Assembly (NCBI GenBank): GCA_019187485.1
Contig: JABAQR010000031.1
Span: forward strand, 66,399 to 130,398
Length of the DNA: 64,000 nt
Source: Lysobacterales bacterium
Lineage (GTDB): Bacteria; Pseudomonadota; Gammaproteobacteria; Xanthomonadales; SZUA-5
Direction: 5' to 3'
Shown: positions 35,602-45,426 of the stretch, piece after piece
Position numbering within the stretch: the stretch's first letter is position 1
Layout: the number at the start of each line of letters is the position of its first letter
The notes under the pieces: generated by a model
What the model saw: the letters and a program-made list of their open reading frames with translations, nothing else
What the model was told of the DNA's origin: nothing
Database searches by the model: none
Program-made: the position numbers and the translations under genes

Positions 35602-37803
35602 TCACTGGGTGCGGATCACGCCGGTGTTGGTCACCTGCACCTGGATGCCGCCGGAGGCGAGCATCGAGGCCATCTGCGTCTGCATCTCGACCGTGGCGGC
35701 CGCCGAAGCAGCCGGCGAGAGCAAGGCGCCATGATCGCCCTGGATGAAGCGCACTGCGCCGCGGATGCCATTCTGGTTGATTGTGCTCTGGGTGATCGTG
35801 CTGAGGCCGAGCGCTGCGATCAGCGGCTCGGTACCAGCCAGCGGTGCGCCGCTGACGGCGTTCGGAATCACCTGGTCCGGCAGCACGCTGCCACCGCCCA
35901 CGACCTCATGCAGGAGAATGCGTTCGCTCGCGGCATAACGCGCGTAGTTGATCGGGTCGCCCGAATCCAGCACGGTCTGGGTGACCTGCAGGAACTGTCC
36001 CAGCAACTGCGGGAAGGCCGGATCGGTCTGCAGGATGCCGCGTGCGGCGGCGATGCCGGCGCGGATACGCGGACCGAAGCTCGGACTCGCATTCAGGAAG
36101 AAGGCGATTTGACCGCCGGGAACGCTCAGCAGGCCGGTGTTGACGGTCGGCTCCAGCGCCATGAACACCGTGCCGACGATGCCGCCGAGCGACTGCCCCG
36201 CGAAGACGATGCGCGAACCGTCGAAATCCGGCACCTGATTGTTGTTGACGTCCATGCTCGGGATCGAGGCAGCGACCACGAACAGGTCGGCAACCGCCTG
36301 GCGCAGATTGTCACGCGAAGTCAACAGGCTGCTCAGATTGATCGAGTGCGTGCCGGCGTCATCGACCACTCCATCCGGGCCCGCGGCACCGGTGGCGTTG
36401 TTGATCAGGTCGACATCGAAAGTGCGCTCGCGTGCGCCCAGCGCCGCGAAGGGCGTGCTGCCGATGTGGAAGGGCCGGCAGGGGTCGCTGGCGCGCGTGG
36501 GCGAGGCGCCATGCAGCGGCTGGTCAATGGACACCACCGCAAAACCTGCGGCGGCCATCGTCGCGGAGATCGCGAGCATGTCGCAGCGGTTGCGGGTGAC
36601 GCCGTGCTGGAACATCACCACCGGCCAGCCCGACGCCGGGCGGGTGCGCCCGGACGCAGCATTCGGCAGTGTGACCAGAACCGGCGCGACCACCGTTGTG
36701 GTTGCCACCGGAATCGGGTTGGCGACGGTGACATTGGTTGAAGTCGGATCGAGCCCGAGTTGGTTGAACGGCGCCACGTAGGCACCGGCGCCGGCGCGCC
36801 AGAAGCCTGTCAACACCGCCGTTGGCGGATTTGCCGGCGTACCGACGCCCGGCGCCTGCAGGTAGTACGGCAGGTTGATGGTACCGATGTAGATGTCGGC
36901 CACCGGCGGCAAGCCGGCCGCCGCGGTGGTGAGCCCGGTCGGAGCGAAGCGGGTGGCCTGTGGTCGCGTCAGCGTACGCACCGCGCGCAACGCCGGCGAC
37001 ACGCCCTGGGTGTTGGCAACCCAGGCAAGCACGATGTCGTTGCGGACCACGCCGCGGGTCACCGCCGCCGCCTCCATCGTGTTGGTCAACTGACGCAGCG
37101 GCTCCAGCGCGCAGGCGCTGCTGGCCGGCAACAGCGGATCCAGCGAGACGCAGGCGGCGCCGCTGCCCGAAGCCAACGGCGAAGTACGCTTGGCGAGGAA
37201 GTAGGTCTGGTCGGGCGTGGCGTTGTTGCCGGCGGTGTCGGTCACACCGCTGGTGATCACCGTCATGTAGGACTTCAACTCCTCCAGTGGCCGCGTCGGC
37301 ACGATCGCGAGGGTGCGCCCGGAGGCGTCGCTGGTGGCGACCGCAGGCACGAACTCCGCCGGCGAGGCCAGTTCGCGAACGACGCTCTGGACCGCCCCGG
37401 CCCCCGCACCCGAGGTCACGATCTGCACTTCGAAGACGCGCACGGTCTGACCGCCGACCAGGGTTGTCGGCGCGATCGCCGCCGAGAAGGACATCACGAA
37501 GGGCGCGCTGGTGCTGAAGCCATCGAGCGCGTTCAGCGCAACCGTCGGATCGCCGAAGTTGTTGGGATTGGCTGCCGGCGCATTGACCGTCAAATCCCGC
37601 GAACCCTGCAACAGCAGGTTGTTCGGGAAGGGGATCACCGCGTTCGTCGGATCGAAACGCGCGGTCATGATGCCGCTGACGAAGCCGCCGTTGCCGTTCG
37701 TCGCGGGTGGTTGCGCGGTGGCCCGCGGGCTGTTGCTGCCGCCTGAGCAGGCGCCCAACAGGAGACCGGCGATTGCCAGTGGAACGAGCCGCTGGAGGTG
37801 CAT
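35602..37803 (-). CDS. VolA/Pla-1-like outer-membrane lipase (lipoprotein)
   Basis: From ATG 37803 the product is 733 residues and starts with a lipoprotein signal, lipobox LLGAC, then a Ser/Gly/Asn-rich tether. MTARFDPTNAVIPFPNNLLLQG matches the N-terminal domain of the bacterial virulence-factor lipase (VolA/Pla-1/cef) family when read from residue 45 on. The alpha/beta hydrolase half has VVMFQHGVTRNRCDMLAIS and the nucleophile elbow FAGQSLGGIVG, Ser near 537. A longer start at 37881 would bury the lipobox. The enzyme probably releases fatty acids from phospholipids at the cell surface. It is the first gene of the cassette with the DUF1302, DUF1329, YCF48 and RND genes. Confidence 0.87.
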   Translation of the reverse strand: MHLQRLVPLAIAGLLLGACSGGSNSPRATAQPPATNGNGGFVSGIMTARFDPTNAVIPFPNNLLLQGSRDLTVNAPAANPNNFGDPTVALNALDGFSTSAPFVMSFSAAIAPTTLVGGQTVRVFEVQIVTSGAGAGAVQSVVRELASPAEFVPAVATSDASGRTLAIVPTRPLEELKSYMTVITSGVTDTAGNNATPDQTYFLAKRTSPLASGSGAACVSLDPLLPASSACALEPLRQLTNTMEAAAVTRGVVRNDIVLAWVANTQGVSPALRAVRTLTRPQATRFAPTGLTTAAAGLPPVADIYIGTINLPYYLQAPGVGTPANPPTAVLTGFWRAGAGAYVAPFNQLGLDPTSTNVTVANPIPVATTTVVAPVLVTLPNAASGRTRPASGWPVVMFQHGVTRNRCDMLAISATMAAAGFAVVSIDQPLHGASPTRASDPCRPFHIGSTPFAALGARERTFDVDLINNATGAAGPDGVVDDAGTHSINLSSLLTSRDNLRQAVADLFVVAASIPSMDVNNNQVPDFDGSRIVFAGQSLGGIVGTVFMALEPTVNTGLLSVPGGQIAFFLNASPSFGPRIRAGIAAARGILQTDPAFPQLLGQFLQVTQTVLDSGDPINYARYAASERILLHEVVGGGSVLPDQVIPNAVSGAPLAGTEPLIAALGLSTITQSTINQNGIRGAVRFIQGDHGALLSPAASAAATVEMQTQMASMLASGGIQVQVTNTGVIRTQ

Positions 37804-37848
37804 GCGCGGATTCCTTATTCGGTGATCGGGACGAGGGGGATCGGTCCG

Positions 37849-37878
37849 ATGATAAGGATCGCCCTCAACGGAACGCAA
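37849..37878 (-). promoter_or_regulatory. Candidate sigma-70 promoter of the lipase/DUF1302 cassette
   Basis: On the minus strand TTGCGT (37878-37873) and TATCAT (37854-37849) are separated by 18 bp. They lie 46 bp upstream of the lipase ATG. The -10 is one mismatch from consensus and the -35 two. It is the best pair in the gap between gapA and the lipase. Confidence 0.5.
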
Positions 37879-37901
37879 CACAAAACCAACTCTTGAAACA
37901 A

Positions 37902-37928
37902 GGGCTTATGCTGCATCGCAGCATGCCC
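37902..37928. promoter_or_regulatory. Inverted repeat upstream of the lipase promoter, possible operator
   Basis: ATGCTGC and GCAGCAT flank a 3-bp centre, with GGGC/GCCC outer pairs. The palindrome lies 24 bp upstream of the candidate -35 box, where an activator would bind. It is not followed by a T-run on either strand, so a terminator is unlikely. Confidence 0.4.
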
Positions 37929-37941
37929 GATCTCCCCCATT

Positions 37942-37975
37942 GAGAAAGGGAACGGCGCCCACTGCCGCCGTTCCC
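37942..37975 (-). terminator. Terminator of gapA
   Basis: On the minus strand GGGAACGGCG and CGCCGTTCCC form a perfect 10-bp stem with an 8-base loop, followed by TTTCTC. It lies 59 bp after the gapA stop. The T-run is short, but the stem is strong and position is right. Confidence 0.7.
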
Positions 37976-38034
37976 GGCACTTCGGTACGGCTCCGTCTTG
38001 ATGCGCCGCAAAGCACGTTCGACGGAGCGGCTTG

Positions 38035-39045
38035 TCACACTTTCATCATCGCCAGCGCGGTGTCCAGCATGCGGTTGCTGAATCCCCATTCGTTGTCGTA
38101 CCAGGAGCACACCTTGACCAGGGTGCCGTCCATGACGCGGGTCAAGGTGGCGTCATAAATCGAGGAACGCGCGTCGTGGTTGAAATCCACCGAGACCAGC
38201 GGCTTGCGGTTGAGGCCGAGGATGCCCTTGAGCGGACCGTCGGCGGCCGCCGCAATCAGCTGGTCGATCTCGGCATTGCTGGTCGTGCGCGCGGCAACGA
38301 AGGTGAGATCGACTACCGAGACGTTGATGGTGGGCACGCGCATCGCGAAGCCATCGAGTTTGCCGTTCAGATCGGGGAGCACCAGCCCGACTGCGGCCGC
38401 AGCGCCAGTCTTGGTCGGGATCTGCGACATCGTCGCAGAGCGTGCGCGGCGCAGGTCGGAATGGTAGACGTCGGTCAGAACCTGGTCGTTGGTGTAGGCG
38501 TGGATGGTCGTCATCAGGCCGTGACGGATGCCGATGCCCTCGTGCAGCACCTTGGCCAGCGGAGCCAGACAGTTGGTGGTGCACGACGCATTGGAGACGA
38601 CCACGTGTTCGGGTTTCAGTGTGTCGTGGTTAACGCCGTAGACCACGGTGTTGTCGACGTCTGCCCCGCCTGGCGCCGAGATCAGCACCTTCTTCGCGCC
38701 ACCAGCCAGGTGCGCGCCCGCCTTGGCCTTGCTGGCGAACAGTCCGGTGCACTCCATGACCAGGTCCACGCCGAGTGCACCCCAGGGCAGTTTTGAGGGG
38801 TCGCGTTCGGCCAGAACCCGGATGCGGTCGGATCCGATCACGAAGCTGTCGCCATCGACCCCGACCTCGTGATCGAACCGGCCGTGCGCGGTGTCGTACT
38901 GCGTGAGGTGTGCGTTGGTGCCGGCATCGCCGAGATCGTTGACCGCGACGATCTCGATCTCGCCATTGCGACCGGATTCATACAGCGCACGCAGGATGTT
39001 GCGGCCGATTCGGCCATAACCGTTGATGCCGACGCGCAGGGCCAT
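38035..39045 (-). CDS. gapA: Glyceraldehyde-3-phosphate dehydrogenase
   Basis: ATG 39045, after GGAG, gives 336 residues. The Rossmann start is [11 protein letters not shown]. Catalytic Cys155 lies in [12 protein letters not shown] and His182 in [10 protein letters not shown]. The C-terminal [12 protein letters not shown] is the class signature. Asp37 after Asn36 fits NAD over NADP preference. The enzyme oxidises glyceraldehyde 3-phosphate in glycolysis. The gene is monocistronic: a terminator follows at 37942-37975, and divergent tRNA lies upstream. Erythrose-4-phosphate dehydrogenase is a close relative but less likely on length and context. Confidence 0.95.
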   Translation of the reverse strand: MALRVGINGYGRIGRNILRALYESGRNGEIEIVAVNDLGDAGTNAHLTQYDTAHGRFDHEVGVDGDSFVIGSDRIRVLAERDPSKLPWGALGVDLVMECTGLFASKAKAGAHLAGGAKKVLISAPGGADVDNTVVYGVNHDTLKPEHVVVSNASCTTNCLAPLAKVLHEGIGIRHGLMTTIHAYTNDQVLTDVYHSDLRRARSATMSQIPTKTGAAAAVGLVLPDLNGKLDGFAMRVPTINVSVVDLTFVAARTTSNAEIDQLIAAAADGPLKGILGLNRKPLVSVDFNHDARSSIYDATLTRVMDGTLVKVCSWYDNEWGFSNRMLDTALAMMKV

Positions 39046-39120
39046 GATGGGGCTCCGGAGTGGGAAGGGGCCCCGGATACTAGCGGCTGAGCCGAGGCGC
39101 GCGTTGGCGTGGGTCAAGCC

Positions 39121-39204
39121 GATTGTTGGTTGCTGCTTGCTGGAAGAGTCGGATCCGAGCATCCCGGCTCTTTCCAACGACCAGCAAGCGACCACCGACA
39201 ACCA
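39121..39204. repeat. Imperfect inverted repeat between gapA and the initiator tRNA
   Basis: The left arm GGTTGCTGCTTGCTGGAAG pairs imperfectly with the right arm, whose reverse complement contains GGTGGTCGCTTGCTGG and GGAAAGAG. The arms are made of short GCTGGT-like words, which suggests a decayed simple-sequence hairpin. It lies in non-coding DNA. Confidence 0.4.
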
Positions 39205-39214
39205 CCCCAGACCC

Positions 39215-39243
39215 TTGCGCGCTCATCCAAGCCCCGCTACCAT
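39215..39243 (+). promoter_or_regulatory. Promoter of the initiator tRNA gene
   Basis: TTGCGC (39215-39220) and TACCAT (39238-39243) are spaced 17 bp. The predicted start falls about 7 bases before the tRNA 5' end. Two mismatches in each box. Confidence 0.55.
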
Positions 39244-39256
39244 GCGCGGCTCCGGT

Positions 39257-39333
39257 TGCGGGGTGGAGCAGTCAGGCAGCTCGTCGGGCTCATAACCCGA
39301 AGGTCGCAGGTTCAAATCCTGCCCCCGCTACCA
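39257..39333 (+). tRNA. Initiator tRNA-fMet (CAT)
   Basis: The 77-nt gene folds as a full cloverleaf with encoded CCA. The anticodon CAT is at 39291-39293. Three G-C pairs end the anticodon stem (GGG before the loop, CCC after), the mark of the initiator. Acceptor position 1 is T and position 72 is T, so the end is unpaired, as initiators require, although the common bacterial mismatch is C1 with A72. It stands just upstream of rimP-nusA-infB, the same place as metY in E. coli. Confidence 0.95.
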
Positions 39334-39347
39334 ACGGTTTTCGACAG

Positions 39348-39371
39348 AAAGCCTCTTCGGAGGCTTTTTTG
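39348..39371 (+). terminator. Hairpin with T-run between tRNA-fMet and rimP
   Basis: AAGCCTC and GAGGCTT, separated by TTCG-type loop bases, form a stem followed by TTTTTT. It lies 15 bp after the tRNA and 30 bp before rimP. It should end most tRNA transcripts and could act as an attenuator for the translation-factor operon, as read-through is the usual way this operon is fed in relatives. Confidence 0.85.
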
Positions 39372-39400
39372 TTGCCCGGATTCCACCCAGACAAGGCCCC

Positions 39401-39907
39401 ATGGCTGCGCAACGCAAGGCGGAAATCGAGGCCCTGCTCGGCCCCACGGTGCAGGCTCTCGGGCTGGAACTCTGGGGCAGCGAACTGGCGCTGTCGCGCG
39501 CCGGCGGGCTGCTGCGCCTGTACATCGATCACGCCGACCGTCCGGTCACGCTGGACGACTGCGAGGCGGTCAGCCGTGAAGTTTCGGCCTTGCTCGACGT
39601 GCACGACCCGATCAGCGGCAACTACACGCTGGAAGTCTCTTCGCCGGGGCTCGACCGCCCGCTGTTCCACGCCGGGCACTACGCGCGTTACATCGGCCAC
39701 GAGGCGCGCGCAACCACCGCGCTGCCGATCGCCGGCCGCCGGCGCTTTTCCGGCCGCATCGTCGCGGTCGCAGACGGCCGGGTGACGCTGGCCACAGACA
39801 CCGGCACGGTCGAGCTGGCCGTCGCCGACATCGACAAGGCGAAACTGCTGCCGAGCTTCGCGCCGGTGGCGGCTTCGCGTTCACCTCGCAAGGGCAAGAA
39901 AGCATGA
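39401..39907 (+). CDS. rimP: Ribosome maturation factor RimP
   Basis: The 168-residue protein is needed for maturation of the 30S subunit. The N-terminal domain has LGLELWGSEL and LRLYIDHADRPVTLDDCE; the centre has the diagnostic YTLEVSSPGLDRPLF. The C-terminal SH3-like barrel (GRIVAVADGRVTL) and a basic tail (RSPRKGKKA) complete it. Its stop overlaps the nusA start (ATGA). It opens the rimP-nusA-infB-rbfA-truB operon downstream of the initiator tRNA. Confidence 0.96.
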   Translation: MAAQRKAEIEALLGPTVQALGLELWGSELALSRAGGLLRLYIDHADRPVTLDDCEAVSREVSALLDVHDPISGNYTLEVSSPGLDRPLFHAGHYARYIGHEARATTALPIAGRRRFSGRIVAVADGRVTLATDTGTVELAVADIDKAKLLPSFAPVAASRSPRKGKKA

Positions 39908-41403
39908 GCAAGGAAATGCTGCTGGTCGCGGATGCGGTCGCCAACGAGAAAGGCGTGCCGCGCGGCGTGATTTTCGAGGCGCTGGAAGCGGCGCTGGCGT
40001 CGGCGGCCAAGCGCAAGCACGGCGGCGACATCCTGACGCGGGTCTCGATCAACCGCACCAGCGGCGCCTACGAGACCTTCCGCCGCTGGGAAGTGATCGC
40101 CGACGACCAGCCCCTGGAGTTTCCGGAACGCCAGACCGCGCTGACCGTGGCCCGCGACGACAATCCCGAGATCGAAATCGGCGGCTTCGTCGAGGAACCG
40201 ATCGAGAACGCCGAGTTCGGGCGCATCGCCGCGCAGGCGGCCAAGCAGGTGATCGTGCAACGCGTGCGCGAGGCCGAGCGCGCCCAGGTCGTCGACCAGT
40301 ACAAGGACCGCGTCGGCACCCTCGTGACCGGCATCATCAAGCGCATCGAGCGTGGCCACATCTACCTCGACCTCGGCGCCAACGCCGAAGCGATCGTGCT
40401 GCGCGAACGCGTGATCCCACGCGAAAACTTCCGCGCCGGCGACCGCATCCGCGGCATCCTCTACGATGTGCGCAGCGAGGCGCGCGGCCCGCAGCTCTTC
40501 GTCTCGCGCACCGCACCCGAGTTCATGATGGAGCTGTTCAAGCTCGAGGTGCCGGAAGTCGGCCAGGGCGTGGTCAACGTGATGGCCGCCGCGCGCGATC
40601 CCGGCGACCGCGCCAAGATCGCGGTGCGCGCCAACGACCACCGCACCGATCCGGTCGGCGCCTGCATCGGCATGCAGGGCTCGCGCGTCAAGGCGGTGTC
40701 GAATGAGCTCAACGGCGAGCGCATCGACATCGTGCTGTGGAACGACAACCCGGCGCAGTTCGTGATCAACGCGATGGCGCCGGCGGAAGTGCAGTCGATC
40801 GTGGTCGACGAGGAAAAGCACTCGATGGACCTCGCGGTGGCCGAGGACAAGCTCAGCCAGGCGATCGGCCGCGGCGGCCAGAACGTGCGCCTCGCCAGCA
40901 AGCTGACCGGCTGGCAGTTGAACGTGATGACCCAGGCGCAGGCCTCGGCGAAGAGCGAGGCCGAGTCGCAACTGGCGCTGGACCTGTTCAAGGAACAGTT
41001 GCAGGTCGACGAGGAGATCGCCGCGATCCTGGTGCGCGAGGGCTTCAGCACCGTCGAGGAAGTGGCCTATGTGCCGGCCGGCGAGCTGCTCAACATCGAC
41101 GAGTTCGACGAGAACCTGGTCGAGGAGCTGCGGGCGCGCGCGCGCGACGCGCTGCTGACCGAAATGATCGCCAAGGAAGAGGCGCTCGAGGACCACAAAC
41201 CGGACGACTCGCTGTTGGCGGTCGACGGCATGGACGAAGCCACCGCCTACGCGCTGGCCGCCGCCGGCATCCGCACCCGCGACGACCTCGCCGACCTCGC
41301 CACCGACGAACTGGCGGAGATCGAGGGCATGACCGACGAACGTGCGGCACAACTGATCATGGCGGCGCGCGCGCCGCTGTTCGAACACGACGGGCAGGCT
41401 TGA
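39904..41403 (+). CDS. nusA: Transcription termination/antitermination factor NusA
   Basis: The 499-residue RNA-polymerase-binding factor has the NusA N-terminal domain ([18 protein letters not shown]), an S1 RNA-binding domain ([20 protein letters not shown]), two KH domains ([19 protein letters not shown] and [18 protein letters not shown]) and two C-terminal acidic repeats, of which the last holds [18 protein letters not shown]. It acts in pausing, termination and rRNA antitermination. It overlaps rimP by four bases. Length and layout match gammaproteobacterial NusA. Confidence 0.97.
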   Translation: MSKEMLLVADAVANEKGVPRGVIFEALEAALASAAKRKHGGDILTRVSINRTSGAYETFRRWEVIADDQPLEFPERQTALTVARDDNPEIEIGGFVEEPIENAEFGRIAAQAAKQVIVQRVREAERAQVVDQYKDRVGTLVTGIIKRIERGHIYLDLGANAEAIVLRERVIPRENFRAGDRIRGILYDVRSEARGPQLFVSRTAPEFMMELFKLEVPEVGQGVVNVMAAARDPGDRAKIAVRANDHRTDPVGACIGMQGSRVKAVSNELNGERIDIVLWNDNPAQFVINAMAPAEVQSIVVDEEKHSMDLAVAEDKLSQAIGRGGQNVRLASKLTGWQLNVMTQAQASAKSEAESQLALDLFKEQLQVDEEIAAILVREGFSTVEEVAYVPAGELLNIDEFDENLVEELRARARDALLTEMIAKEEALEDHKPDDSLLAVDGMDEATAYALAAAGIRTRDDLADLATDELAEIEGMTDERAAQLIMAARAPLFEHDGQA

Positions 41404-41461
41404 TTCGATCCGGCGCGCGGCCGCCCGGCCGACGCGCGCGACGCAGCATTTGGAGAAGCGC

Positions 41462-44074
41462 ATGGCAGGAGTGACCGTCGAAAAGCTGGCGACCGTGCTC
41501 GGGGTGAGCCCCGAGCGCCTGCTCGAACAGCTGGCCGAGGCCGGCATGAAGTTCGGCAATGCCCAGCAGGAAGTCAGTGCCACCCAGAAAGTGGCACTGC
41601 TGGAGCACCTGCGCTCCGCGCACGGCAAGGCCAAGGCCGACCTCAAGGCGCCGAGCCAGATCACGCTCAAGCGCAAGACCGTCAGTGAGATCACGGTGTC
41701 GCAGAGCGGGCCTGGGCGTGGCCAGAAGACGGTCAACGTCGAGGTTCGCCAGAAGAAGATCTACGTCAAGCGCAGCACCGTCGCCGAGGCCGCCGAGGCC
41801 GATCCAGAGCGCGAGGCAGCCCAGCGCCTGCTGAACGAATCCCAGTTGCGCCGCGAATCCGAGGACATCGCGCGCCGCGAGGCCGAAGCCCGGCGCCTGG
41901 CCGATGAGGATCGTCAGCGCGAAGCCGAGGAGCAACGCAAGCGCGACCGCGAGGAATCCGAGCGCCGCGCCACCGAGGAGGCCGAACGTGTCCGCGAGGA
42001 AGAGAGCAGGCGCAAGGCCGCCGAGGAGGAACGCAGCAAGGGCGATCCCAACAAGCCGAAGAAACCGACCCGCCCGGAAGCCGAGGACAAGCCGCGCGGC
42101 CACAAGCCGACGGCGCCCAAGCGCGCTCCGGCGGCACGCGAGTTGGCGGACGAGGATGTGGTGGTCGACGAGGCCGAGCCGGCGCCGGTGGCGTCTGGTC
42201 AATTGCACCTTTCCGACCACGCGCGTCGCGCCAAGAAGAAGTCGCACAAACGTTTCGCAGCTCCGGAGCCACAACGCGGTGGTCGCGATCACGGCTTCTC
42301 TCGCCCGACCGCGCCGGTGGTTCGCGATGTCGAGGTGGGCGACACCATCGTCGTCGCCGAACTGGCGCAGAAGCTCGCGGTGAAAGCACCGGAGGTGATC
42401 AAGGCGCTGATGAAGTTGGGCGTGTTCGTCACCATCAATCAGAGCATCGAGCACGACACCGCCGTGCTGGTGGCGGAGGAACTCGGCCACTCGGTCAAGA
42501 AGTCCGGCGCCAAGGACCTGGAGGCCGACATCCTGTCGCACGACCCGAGCGCCGGCGAAGCCCAGCACCGGCCGCCCGTGGTCACCATCATGGGCCACGT
42601 CGACCACGGCAAGACCTCGCTGCTGGACCACATCCGGCGCACGCGCGTCGCCGCGGGTGAGGCCGGTGGCATCACCCAGCACATCGGCGCCTACCACGTG
42701 AACACCAAGAAGGGAATCATCACCTTCCTGGACACGCCCGGCCACGCGGCCTTCACCCAGATGCGTGCGCGCGGCGCCAGGGTCACCGACATCGTGGTTC
42801 TGGTGGTCGCCGCCGACGACGGCGTGATGCCGCAGACCATCGAGGCGATCAATCACGCGAAGGCGGCGAAGGTGCCGATCATCGTGGCGGTCAACAAGAT
42901 GGACAAGCACGAGGCCGATCCGGAACGCGTCAAGCAGGGCCTGTTGCAGCATGAAGTGGTCCCGGAGGAATACGGCGGCGACGTCCAGTTCGTGCCGGTG
43001 TCGGCCAAGACCGGCATGGGCATCGACAACCTGCTGGATGCGATCCTGGTGCAATCCGAAGTGCTCGAACTGAAAGCCGCACCCAAGGGTCGCGCCCGCG
43101 GCACGGTGGTCGAATCCACGCTCGACAAGGGCCGCGGCCCGGTCGCCACCGTGCTGGTGCAGTCCGGCCTGCTGAAGAAGGGCGACATCGTGCTTTCCGG
43201 CACCCAGTGGGGCCGCGTGCGCGCGATGTTCGACGAAGCGGGCCGCCAGATCGCCGAAGCCGGTCCGTCGATCCCGGCGGTGGTCGTCGGCCTGCAGGGC
43301 ACGCCGAATGCGGGCGACGACTTCCTGGTCGTGGCCGACGAGCGCGCCGCACGCGACGCCGCCGCCGCGCGCGAGTTGCGCAACCGCGACGTGCGCCTAG
43401 CCAAGCAGTCGACCAAGCTCGACGACCTGTTCGCGCAGATGGGCCAGGGCGACGTGCAGACGCTCAACCTGCTGGTCAAGGCGGACGTGCAGGGCAGCGC
43501 CGAAGCGCTGCGCGAGTCGCTGATCCGGCTCGGCACCGACCAGATCAAGGTCAACATCATCGCCTCCGGCGTCGGCGGCATCACCGAGTCGGACGCCACC
43601 CTGGCGGTCGCCAGCAAGGCGGTGGTGATCGGCTTCAACGTGCGCGCCGATGCGCAGGCGCGCAAGGTGCTGCAGGAAGGCGGCGTCGAGATCAACTACT
43701 ACAGCATCATCTACGAAGCCATCGATCACGTGCGCAAGGCGCTGACCGGCATGCTCGGCACCGAGACCCGCGAGCAGATCATCGGCCTCGCCCAGGTGCG
43801 CGACGTGTTCCGCTCCAGCAAGTTCGGCGCGGTCGCCGGCTGCATGGTCACCGAAGGCGTGGTCAAGCGCAACAAGCCGATCCGCGTGCTGCGCGACAAC
43901 GTGGTGGTCTTCGAAGGCGAACTGGAATCGCTGCGGCGCTTCAAGGACGTGGTCGAGGAAGTGCGCAACGGCATGGAATGCGGCATCGCGGTCAAGGCCT
44001 ACAACGACGTCAAGGTCGGCGACCAGATCGAATGCTTCGACCGCATCGAAGTCCAGCGCACGCTGACATCCTGA
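41462..44074 (+). CDS. infB: Translation initiation factor IF-2
   Basis: ATG 41462 follows GGAGAAG. The 870-residue GTPase places initiator tRNA on the ribosome. It has the IF2 N-terminal helical modules ([12 protein letters not shown]), a highly charged Glu/Arg/Lys-rich segment at about 115-260, and the G domain from about 376: GHVDHGKTS (G1), DTPGHAAF (G3), NKMD (G4). Domains II-IV end at EVQRTLTS. It lies 58 bp after nusA and 10 bp before rbfA. Confidence 0.97.
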   Translation: MAGVTVEKLATVLGVSPERLLEQLAEAGMKFGNAQQEVSATQKVALLEHLRSAHGKAKADLKAPSQITLKRKTVSEITVSQSGPGRGQKTVNVEVRQKKIYVKRSTVAEAAEADPEREAAQRLLNESQLRRESEDIARREAEARRLADEDRQREAEEQRKRDREESERRATEEAERVREEESRRKAAEEERSKGDPNKPKKPTRPEAEDKPRGHKPTAPKRAPAARELADEDVVVDEAEPAPVASGQLHLSDHARRAKKKSHKRFAAPEPQRGGRDHGFSRPTAPVVRDVEVGDTIVVAELAQKLAVKAPEVIKALMKLGVFVTINQSIEHDTAVLVAEELGHSVKKSGAKDLEADILSHDPSAGEAQHRPPVVTIMGHVDHGKTSLLDHIRRTRVAAGEAGGITQHIGAYHVNTKKGIITFLDTPGHAAFTQMRARGARVTDIVVLVVAADDGVMPQTIEAINHAKAAKVPIIVAVNKMDKHEADPERVKQGLLQHEVVPEEYGGDVQFVPVSAKTGMGIDNLLDAILVQSEVLELKAAPKGRARGTVVESTLDKGRGPVATVLVQSGLLKKGDIVLSGTQWGRVRAMFDEAGRQIAEAGPSIPAVVVGLQGTPNAGDDFLVVADERAARDAAAARELRNRDVRLAKQSTKLDDLFAQMGQGDVQTLNLLVKADVQGSAEALRESLIRLGTDQIKVNIIASGVGGITESDATLAVASKAVVIGFNVRADAQARKVLQEGGVEINYYSIIYEAIDHVRKALTGMLGTETREQIIGLAQVRDVFRSSKFGAVAGCMVTEGVVKRNKPIRVLRDNVVVFEGELESLRRFKDVVEEVRNGMECGIAVKAYNDVKVGDQIECFDRIEVQRTLTS

Positions 44075-44084
44075 GGAAGCAGCC

Positions 44085-44426
44085 ATGGCCCGCGGTGGAT
44101 TCGAACGCACCGACCGCGTCGCAGCGCTGCTGCGGCGCGAGGTGGCGGTGCTGGTGCACGAGGACGTGCGCGCGCACCTGCTGCCGGAGATCAGCGTCTC
44201 GGACGTCGAGGTCAGCCGCGACCTCGCCGTCGCCAAGGTCTACGTGACCGCGCTGCGCGCCGAGGACGCCAAGCCGGCGCTGACCCTGCTGAAGGAAGAA
44301 GCCAAGCGCTACCGCCAGGCGCTGGCGAAGAACATGTCCACGCGCACGGTCCCGGAACTGCGCTTCCACTACGACGACTCGGTGGACCGCGGCAGCCGCA
44401 TCGACGAGTTGCTGCGCGGAACGTAG
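44085..44426 (+). CDS. rbfA: Ribosome-binding factor A
   Basis: The 113-residue KH-like protein helps 16S rRNA 5'-end processing and 30S assembly, also under cold shock. RVAALLRREVAVLVHEDVR, VSRDLAVAKVYVTAL and the closing ELRFHYDDSVDRGSRID match the family along the full length. It is 10 bp after infB and 42 bp before truB. Confidence 0.95.
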   Translation: MARGGFERTDRVAALLRREVAVLVHEDVRAHLLPEISVSDVEVSRDLAVAKVYVTALRAEDAKPALTLLKEEAKRYRQALAKNMSTRTVPELRFHYDDSVDRGSRIDELLRGT

Positions 44427-44468
44427 GGGCGCGATGAATCGCGTCCCTGCACGCATCGTCGGTCCAGT

Positions 44469-45365
44469 ATGCACCGCCGCCCCCTCCACGCCGTCCTGCT
44501 GCTCGACAAGCCGGCCGGACCGACGTCCAACGCCGCGCTGCAGCGCGTGAAATGGCTGTACCGGGCCGAGAAGGCCGGGCACACCGGTGCGCTCGATCCG
44601 CTCGCGAGCGGGCTGCTGCCGATCTGCTTCGGCCACGCGACGCGCTTGTCCTCCTACCTGCTCGAAGGCGACAAGGGTTACCGCGCGACCGCACGCCTGG
44701 GGATCCGCACCGATACCCTCGACGCCGACGGCGGGCCGGTCGCCGAAGGCTGTATCGACGGCATCGAAGCCGCGCAGATCGAATCCGCGCTCGCGGCCTT
44801 CCGCGGCGAGATCGAACAGGTGCCGCCGATGTACTCCGCGCTCAAGCGCGACGGCCGGCCGCTGCACGAACTCGCGCGCGCCGGCATCGAGGTCGAGCGC
44901 GCGCCGCGACGCGTGCGCATCGACCGCCTCGAACTCGTGGAATGGACGCCACCCTTCCTCGTGCTCGATGTTGATTGTTCCACCGGCACCTACATCCGCA
45001 GCCTGGTCGACGACCTCGGCCAGGCGCTCGGTTGCGGCGCCCACGTGCACGCGCTGCGGCGCACCTGGGCGGCGCCGTTCCGGCAACCGGCAATGCACAC
45101 GCTGGCCGAACTCGACGCGCACGTCGGCGATCTCGCCGCACTGGATGCGCTGCTGCTGCCGGTGGAAGCGATGATCGACTGGATGCCGCAGGTGCGGATC
45201 GATGCGATCTTTGCCGAACGCTTCGGCCACGGCAACGTGGTGCGCCCGAACGATGCACCGATGGCCGATCCGGTCGCCGTGCTGTCGGCGGATGGACGGC
45301 TGCTCGGCATCGGGCGCAGCGATGGCCACGGCTTGCATCCGGTACGGGTGCTCTCCACCCCGTAG
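44469..45365 (+). CDS. truB: tRNA pseudouridine-55 synthase
   Basis: The 298-residue enzyme makes pseudouridine 55 in the T-loop of most tRNAs. The catalytic loop KAGHTGALDPLASGLL has Asp43. LLDKPAGPTSNAALQRVK, VPPMYSALKRDGRPLHELAR and CSTGTYIRSLVDDLG are the other class motifs, and a C-terminal PUA-like domain ends the chain. It closes the operon. The rpsO and pnp genes that usually follow truB are not found next; an SDR gene follows instead. Confidence 0.96.
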   Translation: MHRRPLHAVLLLDKPAGPTSNAALQRVKWLYRAEKAGHTGALDPLASGLLPICFGHATRLSSYLLEGDKGYRATARLGIRTDTLDADGGPVAEGCIDGIEAAQIESALAAFRGEIEQVPPMYSALKRDGRPLHELARAGIEVERAPRRVRIDRLELVEWTPPFLVLDVDCSTGTYIRSLVDDLGQALGCGAHVHALRRTWAAPFRQPAMHTLAELDAHVGDLAALDALLLPVEAMIDWMPQVRIDAIFAERFGHGNVVRPNDAPMADPVAVLSADGRLLGIGRSDGHGLHPVRVLSTP

Positions 45366-45426
45366 GAGCGCCGCGCGCGGTGGCGAGCTTCGGGCTATCG
45401 TCGCGCCATCGTCCAGGGAGCCGCCC

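Noticed and set aside
28768..35747. Long plus-strand frames at 28768-30261, 31499-33679 and 34053-35747
   Set aside because: They are His/Asp/Arg-rich shadows of the RND, YCF48, DUF1329 and DUF1302 genes on the other strand.
39257..39333. Elongator tRNA-Met
   Set aside because: Three G-C pairs at the end of the anticodon stem and an unpaired 1-72 position mark the initiator.
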